From positions 1-64,000 of the forward strand of contig NZ_REFJ01000003.1 of the NCBI RefSeq assembly GCF_003688415.1: 64,000 bases of DNA, given 5' to 3'. Position numbers and translations under genes: made by a program. The notes below the pieces were generated by a model. The model ran no database searches. It was given only the letters and a program-made list of their open reading frames with translations, and had not been told where the DNA came from. This document shows positions 8,986 through 18,353 of this stretch, one piece after another; positions within the stretch are counted from its first letter, which is position 1, and each line of letters opens with the position of its first letter. This DNA is from Umboniibacter marinipuniceus. Its GTDB lineage: Bacteria > Pseudomonadota > Gammaproteobacteria > Pseudomonadales > DSM-25080.

Positions 8986-9735
8986 CTAGGTCATGTTATC
9001 GTTGTTGCTAATTTTCTTCTGTACACCACTGAGAATACCACGAAGGATTGAAATCTCCGCAGACTTAGGATGACTACGATAAAACAATTTTCGTAACCGC
9101 TGCATCGTTTGCTTAGGCTCCGCTCTATTGTGGAAGCCAACCTCAACCATTACCTGTTCAAGGTGATCGAAAAAGAATGCCAAGTCGTCACCAGTGGCCA
9201 AGGCTTCGTCGGCACTACTCGTTACCGCAGCCGCACCAATATCTAAGAGGGCTAATCGACTTTCGTAGGCCAGTATCTGCGCAGCCGCAGCGACATTTAA
9301 CGATGAATACTCAGCACTGGTGGGAATGTGTACATGGTAATGACAATGCGCGAGCTCTTCGTTAGTTAGGCCGGTATCTTCTCGACCTAACACCCACGCC
9401 ACCTCACTCGCCTCACCACTCTTGAGCTTGGCTGCCATAATTGCACTAGCTTCCCGTGGACTTACCAGTGGCCAATCAAGCCCTCGAACACGAGCGCTGG
9501 CACCGATAACCAGCTGCTGCCCAGCTAGGGCTTCCGCTAAAGAGTTCGTCTCAATGCGAGCCTCCAGTACCCCCTGCCCTTTGGAGGCCATCGCTTCGGA
9601 CTGATCATTTACTTCGCATCGAGGCTTAGCCAGCACCAACTTAGACAAGCCCATCACCGCCATCGCTCGCGCCGTTGCGCCGATATTCCCTGGGTGACTT
9701 GTTCCTACCATGACCACCGAAACGCGCTCTAACAT
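8986..9735 (-). CDS. trmJ: tRNA (cytidine/uridine-2'-O-)-methyltransferase TrmJ
   Basis: TrmJ 2'-O-methylates position 32 in the anticodon loop of several tRNAs, using SAM. The SPOUT fold is shown by the N-terminal [15 protein letters not shown] block, the [12 protein letters not shown] motif and the knot segment [15 protein letters not shown]. The C-terminal helical extension, with [22 protein letters not shown], matches the family. At 249 aa the length is normal. It is divergent from suhB, the classical arrangement, and is followed by the IscS-like gene. Confidence 0.95.
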   Translation of the reverse strand: MLERVSVVMVGTSHPGNIGATARAMAVMGLSKLVLAKPRCEVNDQSEAMASKGQGVLEARIETNSLAEALAGQQLVIGASARVRGLDWPLVSPREASAIMAAKLKSGEASEVAWVLGREDTGLTNEELAHCHYHVHIPTSAEYSSLNVAAAAQILAYESRLALLDIGAAAVTSSADEALATGDDLAFFFDHLEQVMVEVGFHNRAEPKQTMQRLRKLFYRSHPKSAEISILRGILSGVQKKISNNDNMT

Positions 9736-9894
9736 TAAATAATTCTCGACTAAACTTAAGTTGGAGTGAAGTTTAGCACTACCGAGATATGACTAGCTAT
9801 AATGAGGAAAAATTCTTATAGGGATGCGGGCAAAGTTTTGTTAAGCTAAGTGCTCGCTAAGTCGAACCGTTTTTTTAAAAAAGAGATTGCCATC

Positions 9895-10689
9895 ATGGAA
9901 CCCATGCTAACCATAGCGCTTCGCGCTGCGCGTAAGGCAGGCGAGTTAATCGTTCGTGCCTCAGAAGAACTAGAACTTATTAAGGTTGATGAGAAGGGCT
10001 TGAATGACTTCGTCACCGAAGTGGATCGCCGAGCAGAAGCTGAGATCATCTACCACCTACGCAAAGCTTACCCTGATCACAAGATATTAGGCGAAGAAAC
10101 TGGAACCACTGATGGTACTGCCGAATACGAGTGGATTATCGATCCGCTTGACGGCACTCTTAACTTCATTCGTGGAATTCCCCACTACGCTATTTCTATC
10201 GCCTGTATCTACCGCGGCAAGGTTGAACATGCTGTTGTTCTCGACCCAGTTCGCCGTGAAGAGTTTACCGCTACTCGAGGTCGCGGCGCTAACCTCAATG
10301 GTCGTCGCATCAGGGTCAGCTCGGCGCGAAATTTAGACAGCGCACTGCTGGCAACTGGTATTCCCTTCCGTGGTAAGCAAGATAAGCATATTGAAGGCTA
10401 CACCAAGGGCATGGCGCAAATTGCGGCCTTGAGCACTGGAATCCGTCGTGCTGGCGCTGCTAGCCTTGACCTCGCTTACGTAGCTACCGGTAGAGTAGAT
10501 GGTTTCTGGGAACTTGGTTTAGCCAGCTGGGACATGGCGGCGGGCACCCTGCTAGTAAAGGAAGCTGGCGGTCTAGTCACGGACCTAGACGGTGGCCACG
10601 ACTACCTTAGCAAAGGCCATGTAGTGGCCGCTACGCCAAAGCTAATCAAGCCTATTCTACAAAACGTGCGTCCACACTTGTCACTGTAG
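9895..10689 (+). CDS. suhB: Inositol-1-monophosphatase family protein SuhB
   Basis: SuhB hydrolyses inositol monophosphates in vitro; in E. coli it also joins the rRNA antitermination complex. The metal- and phosphate-binding motif is WIIDPLDGTLNFIRG, the second motif is ASWDMAAGTLLVKEAGG, and the upstream Glu is in LGEETG. The ATG at 9895 is chosen because MEPMLTIALRAARKAGE aligns with the E. coli start; it gives 264 aa. The location divergent from trmJ supports SuhB rather than another member of the phosphatase family. Confidence 0.95.
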   Translation: MEPMLTIALRAARKAGELIVRASEELELIKVDEKGLNDFVTEVDRRAEAEIIYHLRKAYPDHKILGEETGTTDGTAEYEWIIDPLDGTLNFIRGIPHYAISIACIYRGKVEHAVVLDPVRREEFTATRGRGANLNGRRIRVSSARNLDSALLATGIPFRGKQDKHIEGYTKGMAQIAALSTGIRRAGAASLDLAYVATGRVDGFWELGLASWDMAAGTLLVKEAGGLVTDLDGGHDYLSKGHVVAATPKLIKPILQNVRPHLSL

Positions 10690-10698
10690 CATTTTTGC

Positions 10699-10736
10699 TT
10701 CCCACCCAAGGGCCTTTGCACTCAGCGGGTGGGAAA
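10699..10736. terminator. Inverted repeat between convergent suhB and GDPD genes
   Basis: TTCCCACCC (10699-10707) is perfectly complementary to GGGTGGGAA (10728-10736), with a 20-nt loop. Neither side has a good U-tract, so this is a possible but non-canonical terminator for the two converging genes. Confidence 0.35.
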
Positions 10737-10742
10737 CAACCT

Positions 10743-11618
10743 CTATTTATCGTCCGTGGTTGCTATGTTTTGCAGTAATTCCGGAACGTCGGTAATGATT
10801 CCATCTACACCCCACGCTATCAATTCACGCATTGTCTCACCATCATTTATTGTCCAGACATGCACCTTTAGCCCATTCTCCTGGGCATCGGCAATAAGTT
10901 CCGGCGTTACCACTGTCAGGCCAAAATGCGCTAGCGGTATCTGTAAGGTCATCCCTTCACCACTGTACCAGTGAGTCAAACCGAGTTTATGAAGCACAAA
11001 GAACCGGGCAACTTCTAAGGTTGGCGAAGACGTCACGACATTTGGGCACATAGCTCTGAACGCCTTCATCGCAACCGTATGAAACGACCCTACGATGACT
11101 CGCTCCGATATTTCGTTGGCGATAATAAATTCACACAAGCGCACGGCGGCATGTTCGCTGTTCGGCTTGATTTCCATGACAAAACGCAACTCACTAAATT
11201 CATCGGTGACCGATCTTAGTGAAGGAACCCCGATTCCCAAACCACGATATGGATAGCTCGCACCTACGGCCATCCCGTAACCAGCATCAAGCGCCTTAAG
11301 TTCCGACAGCGTCAATTCGGCGACTAAGCCATTACCATCCGTGGTTCGATCAACGCGATCATCGTGAATGACCACCAGCTTATCATCGGCGCTTAGATGC
11401 ACATCCAACTCTAATACGGTAGCGCCAATTGCCGCCGCATGCCGAAACGCAACTAGGGTATTTTCAGGGCGGTGATCTTTTCCGCCCCGATGTGCGATCA
11501 CATCGAAGCTATTGGAGCTAAAAAAAGAAGGGGGTTCGGTAGGAACGGAACTTGGCCACAGTCTTAATACTGTGTAGATAATTCCCAGCACCAAAAGACT
11601 GACGATCAATCGTTTCAT
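10743..11618 (-). CDS. Glycerophosphodiester phosphodiesterase family protein
   Basis: The enzyme cleaves glycerophosphodiesters, products of phospholipid breakdown, to glycerol-3-phosphate and an alcohol. The GDPD domain is clear: HRGG at about residues 43-46, RPENTLVAF, ELDVHLSADDKLVVIHDD, and a C-terminal VHVWTINDGETMRELIAWGVDGIITD block. The N-terminal hydrophobic segment (residues about 4-20) looks like a membrane anchor or uncleaved signal, so the enzyme probably acts in the periplasm. At 291 aa it is a normal single-domain member. The glycosyltransferase gene lies 40 bp upstream on the same strand. Confidence 0.93.
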   Translation of the reverse strand: MKRLIVSLLVLGIIYTVLRLWPSSVPTEPPSFFSSNSFDVIAHRGGKDHRPENTLVAFRHAAAIGATVLELDVHLSADDKLVVIHDDRVDRTTDGNGLVAELTLSELKALDAGYGMAVGASYPYRGLGIGVPSLRSVTDEFSELRFVMEIKPNSEHAAVRLCEFIIANEISERVIVGSFHTVAMKAFRAMCPNVVTSSPTLEVARFFVLHKLGLTHWYSGEGMTLQIPLAHFGLTVVTPELIADAQENGLKVHVWTINDGETMRELIAWGVDGIITDVPELLQNIATTDDK

Positions 11619-11657
11619 AGCGTTACACTCTGCTAAATTATTATTGTTGTTGTTGAA

Positions 11658-12929
11658 TTATTCGCTATTGTGATCGCCTTCGTCAACGGCGTTTCGAAAT
11701 GCCGCAAATTCGGTCTTCACCTGAATCCATTGCGACATGAACTGATAGCTTTTGGCACCATGATAGTTCATGAGTAGTCCGGTCAGATTTCCCTGTCGGT
11801 GGTTCTCAATGCCTAGTTCTAAAATGTGAGCCAGTCGTTCCTTTAACTTAGGTGCCCAATTTTCGTACTTAAACTGCGAGACGAAAGACTTTGTTGGGCG
11901 CTGGCACTCATGAAAGTAGTCGTCATCGCGGAATAGACGAACAGCCGCCTCGACAAAGTGGTCGTCGTCATTGGCGATGACGCCCGGCCATTTATCGGAG
12001 TCTATCAGCATTCCTTCAGCGCCGATTGCCGAGGTAACAGACGGCGTCCCCATAATAGCCGCCTCTAATAGCTTCCCCTTTAAACCCGCTCCAAATCGCA
12101 GCGGCGCTAACAGCAACCGAGCTTCACCGATAACCTTTAGCGCATCCTCTGCTCGGCCTTTCACGCAGAAACCTATTTGTGGTTGATTGAGTTGCATCGC
12201 CTTAGGAGGTAAGTAAGCACCAAATATACTGATTGTTGCGCTTGGTTGCCGTTCGCGAATACGTGGCCACAAACGATAAAGCTCTCGAACGCTATCCCAA
12301 TTTGGCGCATGGCGAAAGTTTCCGATAGCTACCGCGCCGTTGCGTTCGCTTAGCGGTCTTGTTGAGACCGATAATTCATCAGCTTCCACGAGGAATGGAA
12401 GTAACACCAAATGTGATTGAGGGACATTGAAACTATCGATCAATAGCCGGTGCTCATAGGGCGAGATAATCAAGCTCAAATCACTTCGATGGATGGCAGC
12501 GATTTCACGTTTAAATTTCTCAGCAGATAGCAGCATGCGAGTCTGAAATATTTCCCCCGCCATCACACAACGTCTCCGCTCCTCTCTTAGTGACTGCAGG
12601 TCCTCGGTGTCCAAGATCTTCAACGCATTAGGGCAAGCTTTCGCTACCCGCCAACCGAACTGCTCTTCAGTCATAAAACGATCGAAGACGACAAGCTGCG
12701 GATCAAAGTCGCTGACATATTCATCAAAACTAGCGCTATTGATCTCGAGTTGCTGCGATTCAAAACCGAAGACTTCGAAGTTCGCCGAATATTCAGTGCG
12801 CTCGGCCGCACTCGCGATACAAAGTCGGCTTGCCCCAATCGCCAGCAATTTAGCTAGCGACATGAAGTGGCGCCCCGCCGCCGAAGACGAGGGTTCTGGC
12901 CAAACATAGCCAATCATTAATACACGCAT
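11658..12929 (-). CDS. Glycosyltransferase, GT4-like (GT-B fold)
   Basis: A 423-aa GT-B type glycosyltransferase. The N-terminus, MRVLMIGYVWPEPSSSAAGRH, is the usual acceptor-domain start. The C-terminal domain contains GNFRHAPNWDSV and the nucleotide-sugar-binding region LLAPLRFGAGLKGKLLEA followed by IMGTPSVTS. No membrane segment is visible, so it is cytosolic or peripheral. Donor and acceptor are unknown and no other polysaccharide gene is nearby, so its pathway cannot be inferred. It lies downstream of the terminator of the leucine-dehydrogenase gene. Confidence 0.82.
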   Translation of the reverse strand: MRVLMIGYVWPEPSSSAAGRHFMSLAKLLAIGASRLCIASAAERTEYSANFEVFGFESQQLEINSASFDEYVSDFDPQLVVFDRFMTEEQFGWRVAKACPNALKILDTEDLQSLREERRRCVMAGEIFQTRMLLSAEKFKREIAAIHRSDLSLIISPYEHRLLIDSFNVPQSHLVLLPFLVEADELSVSTRPLSERNGAVAIGNFRHAPNWDSVRELYRLWPRIRERQPSATISIFGAYLPPKAMQLNQPQIGFCVKGRAEDALKVIGEARLLLAPLRFGAGLKGKLLEAAIMGTPSVTSAIGAEGMLIDSDKWPGVIANDDDHFVEAAVRLFRDDDYFHECQRPTKSFVSQFKYENWAPKLKERLAHILELGIENHRQGNLTGLLMNYHGAKSYQFMSQWIQVKTEFAAFRNAVDEGDHNSE

Positions 12930-12964
12930 AGGGAGTTCCGTTGAATTTGTCGGTATTGTAGCGC

Positions 12965-12992
12965 AAAAAAAAGGCCCGTGTATTCACGGGCC
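12965..12992 (-). terminator. Rho-independent terminator of the dehydrogenase gene
   Basis: On the minus strand GGCCCGTG (12985-12992) and CACGGGCC (12973-12980) form a perfect 8-bp GC-rich stem with a 4-nt loop, followed by eight T residues (12965-12972). It ends the unit containing the oxidoreductase and the dehydrogenase. Confidence 0.93.
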
Positions 12993-13025
12993 AAAAGGAG
13001 TACAGAGCTGCGTATGAACGCTCTG

Positions 13026-14090
13026 CTATGCCGACAATAAGCTCTTCTCAGGGGTAAGTCCGTTTTCAACACGCAACTTCGCAAGTTTGACCGCGGCGGA
13101 GCCGGCGGTAACACCATTAGCGTTCGCGTAGTCAAACACCGCCGCCAAGGTATTAGATATCTCGGCTATCTGCTGTTCAACATTGATATTCGCTGTTGGT
13201 GAATACTGTGAAAATGCGTCGATAATTCCACCTGAGTTCACCGCGAAGTCAGGCGCATAGAGAATCTCTCGCTTCATTAGTTCAAGCTCAACGTCCGGGG
13301 TTGCTAGCTGGTTATTGGCCGCTCCGCATACTAAGCCTGTCTGCAACTTAGCGACGGTGTCGCTGTTAAGAATCGCCCCCATCGCACAGGGCGCGAAGAC
13401 ATCCATCGGAAGCGTCATTAACAAGCCTGGATCAACAATCTTGGCACCTAGGGCTCTCGCGCTATCGGCGTTATCTTGGTTTGGATCGGCGCCAAACACG
13501 CTGACTCCAGCTTCGATCAACAATTTACATAGGTGGCGGCCAACATTTCCAAAACCTTGGATACCCACGGTCAAGCCAGAAAGATGATTTTGACCATAGC
13601 GAACGCGAACGGACTCCTTCATGGCGAAGTAAACGCCTTTCGCAGTACTCGGTGACGGGTCACCTTGGTGCGCTTGAGTGCTCGATACACCGGTTACATA
13701 AGGAGTACGCTGAGCGATTAGCTGCATTGCCGAGACACTAGTACCAGAATCTTCGGCCGTAATGTAGCGACCTGACAAGGATTGAACGAAATCCCCCATC
13801 GCGCCCCAAGTGGCCGCCGTCGCTTCGCGTGGATTACCGATAATTACGGCCTTACCACCACCAATTGCTAAGCCGGCCAAAGCATTTTTGTAGGTCATAC
13901 CTTGAGAGAGACGCAGTACGTCATTGATCGCCGCTTCGTCACTCGAATAAGGAAACATTCTACAGCCTCCCATGGCAGGACCTAAACGCGAATCGTGTAT
14001 CGCGATAATCGCCTTTAAGCCACTGGCTCGACACTCATGAAATACCACATTTTCATGCTGATCGAAGTTTCTATTACTAAAGACACTCAT
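13026..14090 (-). CDS. Leucine/Glu/Phe/Val dehydrogenase family enzyme
   Basis: An NAD-dependent amino acid dehydrogenase that deaminates an L-amino acid, probably branched-chain or phenylalanine, to the 2-oxoacid. The substrate-binding lysines lie in MTYKNA (K68) and GGGKAVI (K80), matching leucine dehydrogenase numbering. The dinucleotide motif is GIQGFGNVGRH. At 354 aa it fits leucine/valine dehydrogenases and is shorter than glutamate dehydrogenases. Its start abuts the stop of the oxidoreductase gene (1-bp overlap), so the 2-oxoacid product could feed that enzyme. This pair points to amino acid catabolism. Confidence 0.9.
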   Translation of the reverse strand: MSVFSNRNFDQHENVVFHECRASGLKAIIAIHDSRLGPAMGGCRMFPYSSDEAAINDVLRLSQGMTYKNALAGLAIGGGKAVIIGNPREATAATWGAMGDFVQSLSGRYITAEDSGTSVSAMQLIAQRTPYVTGVSSTQAHQGDPSPSTAKGVYFAMKESVRVRYGQNHLSGLTVGIQGFGNVGRHLCKLLIEAGVSVFGADPNQDNADSARALGAKIVDPGLLMTLPMDVFAPCAMGAILNSDTVAKLQTGLVCGAANNQLATPDVELELMKREILYAPDFAVNSGGIIDAFSQYSPTANINVEQQIAEISNTLAAVFDYANANGVTAGSAAVKLAKLRVENGLTPEKSLLSA

Positions 14091-17000
14091 TAAGCTTCCT
14101 CATTCACTTTATTATTATCATTACTAAGGTTGGTTACAGGAATCCGCTCAGCGAGCATTGCTCCCATGGCATGCTGCAGTTGCTGACGATACTCGGGCAC
14201 TGCGGCGGCCTTGATATGACCATAGCCACGAAGCGACATCGGTAGCGCAGCCACCTCAAGCGCGATATCAAAGTTTTCAACGGTAATCCGCTTTGAAAGT
14301 GTCTTAAGCACCTCTCGATATTCTTCGATGAGTTCGCGCTCTTCGACTCGATCTTTGTGGTAGCCAAATACATCAAAACGGGTGCCACGTAACATTTTGA
14401 ACTTGGCTAGGCCCGATAACACCGGCGTTAGCCAAGCACCGAAGCGGCGTTTGTGAATTCGCCCGTCACTGCCCTGCTTAGCCAGCAGGGGCGGAGCTAA
14501 GTTATAGGCAACCTTAAAGCCATCTTCAAACTGCGCTGCTAGCGACTTCTTGAAAGCGCTTGTGGTTTGCAATCGAGCAACCTCGTATTCGTCCTTATAG
14601 GCCATCAGTTTGAATAGCGACCTCGCAACCGCTGTAGAAAGGGGTAACGAACTGTCATCAAACAGCGCCTTCTCTGCTTCGGCAACGGCCGCAACATCCG
14701 CAACAAATTGTTGTGCATAGCGTTCGTTTTGATATTCAACTAGGCGTTCAAATCGATCGTCGACGACGTCTTGGTAGTCATTTAATAGCACAACCTCTTG
14801 GTGAACCTTGGCGGAAAATGCACTTGGATCATGCGCGAGTAGTCGACCGAGTTCGAAGGCTCGTTTGTTCTGATCAATCGCTACTCCATTCAATTCAATC
14901 GCTCGAAACATAGCTTCTTGAGAAACAGGGAGCAGTCCGCGCTGATAAGCGCACCCCATCAACATCAGGTTCGAGCCAATTGAATCGCCGAGGAGTTGCT
15001 CGGCAAGGTCGGTAGCATGATAGAAGGCGACCCGATCAGCGCCTAAATGGCCTGAAATCTCAGCCTTGATCGCTTCCATTGGCAGCGCATGGTCGCGATC
15101 TTTAAATATCTCAGAGGTGGGTGTATCCACTTCATTAATAATGGCAAATGAACGCTGACTATCAACCTTTGCCAGGGACTCGTCACTGCCCGCGACAACT
15201 AAATCACAGCCTAGTAAAAGGTCTGCTTCGCCGGCGGGAACGCGGACGGCGAAAATATCTTCTTGCTTGGCTGCTACGCGAACGTGGCAAACTACCGCAC
15301 CAAACTTCTGCGCTAGGCCAGTTTGATTCATCGTTGCGCAACCCTTGCCTTCAAGGTGAGCCGCCATAGCAATCAGGCTCGTTACGGTGAGTACACCTGT
15401 ACCGCCAACACCTGTAGCGACAATATTCCACGGCTTATCTAAGCTCACTTGCTGCTTGGGCTCTGGAATCGCTATCTGCGGCAGATCGCCTTGAGCTGTC
15501 TGCTTTCGTAAGGTTCCCTCAACGCTAACAAAACTTGGGCAGAAACCTTTCACACAGCTGAAATCCAGGTTACAGGCGCTTTGGTCTATCCGGCGCTTAA
15601 CCCCGAGTTCGGTCTTCAATGGCTGAAGTGACAGACAATTTGATGCTACGCCGCAATCACCGCACCCCTCGCAAACCTCCGGATTAATAATCAAGCGCTC
15701 TTTTGGTGTTGGGAACGCATTCTTTTTGCGTCGACGACGTTTCTCGGAAGCACAGGTTTGCTGGTATACAATAACCGTACATCCCGGTGTTTCGCGCAAG
15801 TCTCGCTGCACCGCATCAAGGTCATCTCGCCAGTGAACACTGACTCCGTCAAATGGTGCGTTAGGCATGACATTATCAACTTCCTTGGGGTCAATCACCC
15901 AAGCTATTCGATCTACCCCTTCACCTTTCAATTGAAAGAGTAAGCGATCAATACTTAGCTCACCGTCAATTGGCTGGCCGCCGGTCATCGCAACGGCATC
16001 ATTAAAGAGAATCTTATAGGTGATATTAACCTTTGCTGAGACCGCTTGACGAATTGCCAAAATACCCGAATGGAAATAGGTACCATCACCCAAGTTCTGG
16101 AATACGTGTTTCGTTGAGGTAAACGGAGCCTGCCCTACCCAAGTCACACCTTCGCCACCCATCTGAGTAAAGCTGACGCCTTCGCGCTCGCCCGGCATCC
16201 AAGTTGCCATATAATGACAGCCGATACCTGCCATGGCCCTGGAACCTTCGGGTACTTTCGTGGAGGTGTTGTGTGGACAACCTGAGCAATAGTGGGGAGA
16301 TCGTTCAACTAGCGGTTTTCGAGCAAAAAGCGCGAGCTCTTTGTTATTAATAAAATCTAAACGCTGCTGAACAATGTCTGACGTAAAGAACCGAGCAATC
16401 CGGTGCGCAATCACGCGAGCAATCATCGCTGGCGTTAATTCACTTAAGTTTGGTAATAGATCTTTGCCAGCCTCGTCAAACTCGCCTACCACCCGTGGAC
16501 GCTGTTCGGTAGGCCAGTTATAGAGTTGGCCGGTGAGCTGATCTTCAATAATCGAACGCTTTTCCTCGACGACCAAAATCTCATCAAGCCCTTCGGCGAA
16601 TTGATGAGTAACAACCGGTTCAAGCGGCCAACTCATCCCGACCTTGTATACGCGAAGTCCAATGTTTGCCGCTAAGCCTTCGTCTATACCCAAATCATCC
16701 AGTGCTTGCATTACATCAAGATAGGACTTACCTGTGGTGATGATACCTAACCGTGGCTTGTCCGAGTCAATCACAATCTTATTTAGGTTATTAACCCTAG
16801 CGAACTCGCGCGCTGCGTAAATCTTGTATTTGTTAAGCCGCTCCTCTTGCTCAAGCGGGCGATCTGGCCAGCGGGCGTGGACGCCTCCTTCCGGCAACGC
16901 AAAGTCATTAGGAATCTTTATTTCAATCCGATTTGGATCAATGTTGGCGGAAATCGCCGAGTCCATGTTCTCAGTAATTGCCTTCAACGCAACCCAACAA

Positions 17001-17581
17001 CCACAGTAACGAGAGAGCTCCCAACCAAAAATACCAAGATCTAGCACTTCCTGTACATTGGACGGATTTAGAACTGGGACCGACGCGCCGATAAACATAT
17101 GCTCACTCTGGTGAGGCAAGGTAGAGGACTTACAGGCGTGATCATCACCCGCCACAGCTAGGACACCGCCGTACTTGGAAGTACCGGCCGCATTCGCATG
17201 CTTAATCACATCCATCGAACGATCCACGCCCGGTCCCTTGCCGTACCACATGGAGAATACACCGTCGTAGTTCGCTCCTGGATTGAAGTTTACTTGCTGC
17301 GTTCCCCATACGGCTGTCGCAGCAAGATCTTCGTTAATACCAGGCTGAAATTTAACGTGATTCTCTTCGAGGTAGTTTCGCGCTCGCCAAAGCGCTTGAT
17401 CGACACCGCCTAACGGAGAGCCACGATATCCCGAAATAAAGCCGGCGGTATTGATGCCGCGCGCAAGGTCGCGCTGACGCTGAAGAAGAGGCAATCTTAC
17501 GAGCGCCTCAATACCAGTCATATAGGCACGTTTGGCCTCTGGGTTGTACTTATCGTCGAGCGTTACCGACTTATCGATCAT
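14090..17581 (-). CDS. Indolepyruvate ferredoxin oxidoreductase family protein (fused subunits)
   Basis: A fused 2-ketoacid:acceptor oxidoreductase of 1163 aa that converts aryl or branched 2-oxoacids to acyl-CoA with thiamine diphosphate and Fe-S clusters. An N-terminal pyrimidine-binding domain starts near GFISGYRGSPLGG. The TPP-binding segment includes GIGCHYMATWMPG and LGDGTYFHSG. A ferredoxin-like insert has Cys at about 637, 640 and 643 (CEGCGDC), with more Cys near DFSCVKGFCPS. The C-terminal gamma-type domain begins at VATGVGGTGVLT. This fused form is known from aerobic proteobacteria. It is divergent from an Lrp regulator and coupled to the leucine-dehydrogenase-like gene. Confidence 0.93.
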   Translation of the reverse strand: MIDKSVTLDDKYNPEAKRAYMTGIEALVRLPLLQRQRDLARGINTAGFISGYRGSPLGGVDQALWRARNYLEENHVKFQPGINEDLAATAVWGTQQVNFNPGANYDGVFSMWYGKGPGVDRSMDVIKHANAAGTSKYGGVLAVAGDDHACKSSTLPHQSEHMFIGASVPVLNPSNVQEVLDLGIFGWELSRYCGCWVALKAITENMDSAISANIDPNRIEIKIPNDFALPEGGVHARWPDRPLEQEERLNKYKIYAAREFARVNNLNKIVIDSDKPRLGIITTGKSYLDVMQALDDLGIDEGLAANIGLRVYKVGMSWPLEPVVTHQFAEGLDEILVVEEKRSIIEDQLTGQLYNWPTEQRPRVVGEFDEAGKDLLPNLSELTPAMIARVIAHRIARFFTSDIVQQRLDFINNKELALFARKPLVERSPHYCSGCPHNTSTKVPEGSRAMAGIGCHYMATWMPGEREGVSFTQMGGEGVTWVGQAPFTSTKHVFQNLGDGTYFHSGILAIRQAVSAKVNITYKILFNDAVAMTGGQPIDGELSIDRLLFQLKGEGVDRIAWVIDPKEVDNVMPNAPFDGVSVHWRDDLDAVQRDLRETPGCTVIVYQQTCASEKRRRRKKNAFPTPKERLIINPEVCEGCGDCGVASNCLSLQPLKTELGVKRRIDQSACNLDFSCVKGFCPSFVSVEGTLRKQTAQGDLPQIAIPEPKQQVSLDKPWNIVATGVGGTGVLTVTSLIAMAAHLEGKGCATMNQTGLAQKFGAVVCHVRVAAKQEDIFAVRVPAGEADLLLGCDLVVAGSDESLAKVDSQRSFAIINEVDTPTSEIFKDRDHALPMEAIKAEISGHLGADRVAFYHATDLAEQLLGDSIGSNLMLMGCAYQRGLLPVSQEAMFRAIELNGVAIDQNKRAFELGRLLAHDPSAFSAKVHQEVVLLNDYQDVVDDRFERLVEYQNERYAQQFVADVAAVAEAEKALFDDSSLPLSTAVARSLFKLMAYKDEYEVARLQTTSAFKKSLAAQFEDGFKVAYNLAPPLLAKQGSDGRIHKRRFGAWLTPVLSGLAKFKMLRGTRFDVFGYHKDRVEERELIEEYREVLKTLSKRITVENFDIALEVAALPMSLRGYGHIKAAAVPEYRQQLQHAMGAMLAERIPVTNLSNDNNKVNEEA

Positions 17582-17695
17582 AATTGCTACTCCACCACTT
17601 CATTTTTGTTATAAGATCAGGCGATTAGTTGTTACATAATCTTAGAATCTCCGCAGTGAAATTGTTATTTCCAATAAGCTTACTTTTCTTTTAAT

Positions 17696-17737
17696 TTGAA
17701 TTTTTTATTCAACTTACAAGTGAATTATGTATATAAT
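17696..17737 (+). promoter_or_regulatory. Putative Lrp-family operator overlapping the regulator promoter
   Basis: A palindrome, TTGAAT-TTTTT-ATTCAA (17696-17712), sits in an AT-rich stretch between the divergent oxidoreductase and lrp-like genes. It is followed by TATAAT at 17732-17737, a good -10 box for the regulator. The right arm overlaps the expected -35 region. The half-site spacing and AT-rich centre resemble Lrp/AsnC sites, so autoregulation and control of the oxidoreductase operon are plausible (inference). Confidence 0.5.
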
Positions 17738-17775
17738 TTACAAAAAAAGAATTCCACTTAGATAAGGAGAGGCTT

Positions 17776-18240
17776 GTGACAGAGCTCGACCAACAGGACA
17801 AGCGCATTTTGAACGTTCTTCAGCAAGATGCTTCGCTCACTTCGTCAGAGATTGCTGAGCGCGTTAATATGAGCCAATCGCCTTGCTGGCGTCGGATCAA
17901 AAGATTGCAAGATTTGGGTGTCATTAAGCGCCAAGTAGCCATCCTGAACCGAGAGTCAGTTGGTGTGGATATTGTTGTCTTTGCAACCGTGAACCTGGCG
18001 GCACAAAGTAATCTCGATCTCAATGCCTTCGAAGAGGCTATGTCCACAGAGCCACTGGTTGTTGAATGCTATACCATGGCCGGAACGTGGGATTACATGC
18101 TAAAAATTATCACCAAAGATATTAAGAGCTACGAGCACTTTATCCGCCATACGTTGACCGCGAACAAACTGGTACGAGAGATTCACTCGCATATCGCCGT
18201 AACCGAGATTAAAAACAGCACCGCGCTGCCGCTGGATTAG
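17776..18240 (+). CDS. Lrp/AsnC family transcriptional regulator
   Basis: An amino-acid-responsive regulator of 154 aa. The N-terminal winged HTH runs from ELDQQDKRILNVLQQDASL through NMSQSPCWRRIKRLQDLGVI. The C-terminal RAM (ligand-binding) domain includes VVECYTMAGTWDYMLKI and the DIKSYEHFIRHTL helix. The start is GTG at 17776, with AAGGAGA 5 nt upstream. It is transcribed away from the oxidoreductase-dehydrogenase operon, which it probably controls in response to a branched-chain or aromatic amino acid (inference from position). Confidence 0.93.
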   Translation: MTELDQQDKRILNVLQQDASLTSSEIAERVNMSQSPCWRRIKRLQDLGVIKRQVAILNRESVGVDIVVFATVNLAAQSNLDLNAFEEAMSTEPLVVECYTMAGTWDYMLKIITKDIKSYEHFIRHTLTANKLVREIHSHIAVTEIKNSTALPLD

Positions 18241-18295
18241 CAAGCCTTGGCTTAGCGCGCTGAAGAGTGCAACGCCTAGAGCCGAATACTGATGT

Positions 18296-18338
18296 AAAAA
18301 AAATGCCCGTTACTGACACAGTAGCGGGCATTTTTTTT
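18296..18338. terminator. Bidirectional intrinsic terminator, lrp-like / secF
   Basis: A 14-bp stem, AATGCCCGTTACTG (18302-18315) with CAGTAGCGGGCATT (18319-18332) and one G-U pair, has a 3-nt loop. It is flanked by an A-run at 18296-18303 and a T-run at 18331-18338, so it can terminate both the regulator gene (plus) and secF (minus). Confidence 0.95.
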
Positions 18339-18353
18339 AGTTTAAACGGTGCG

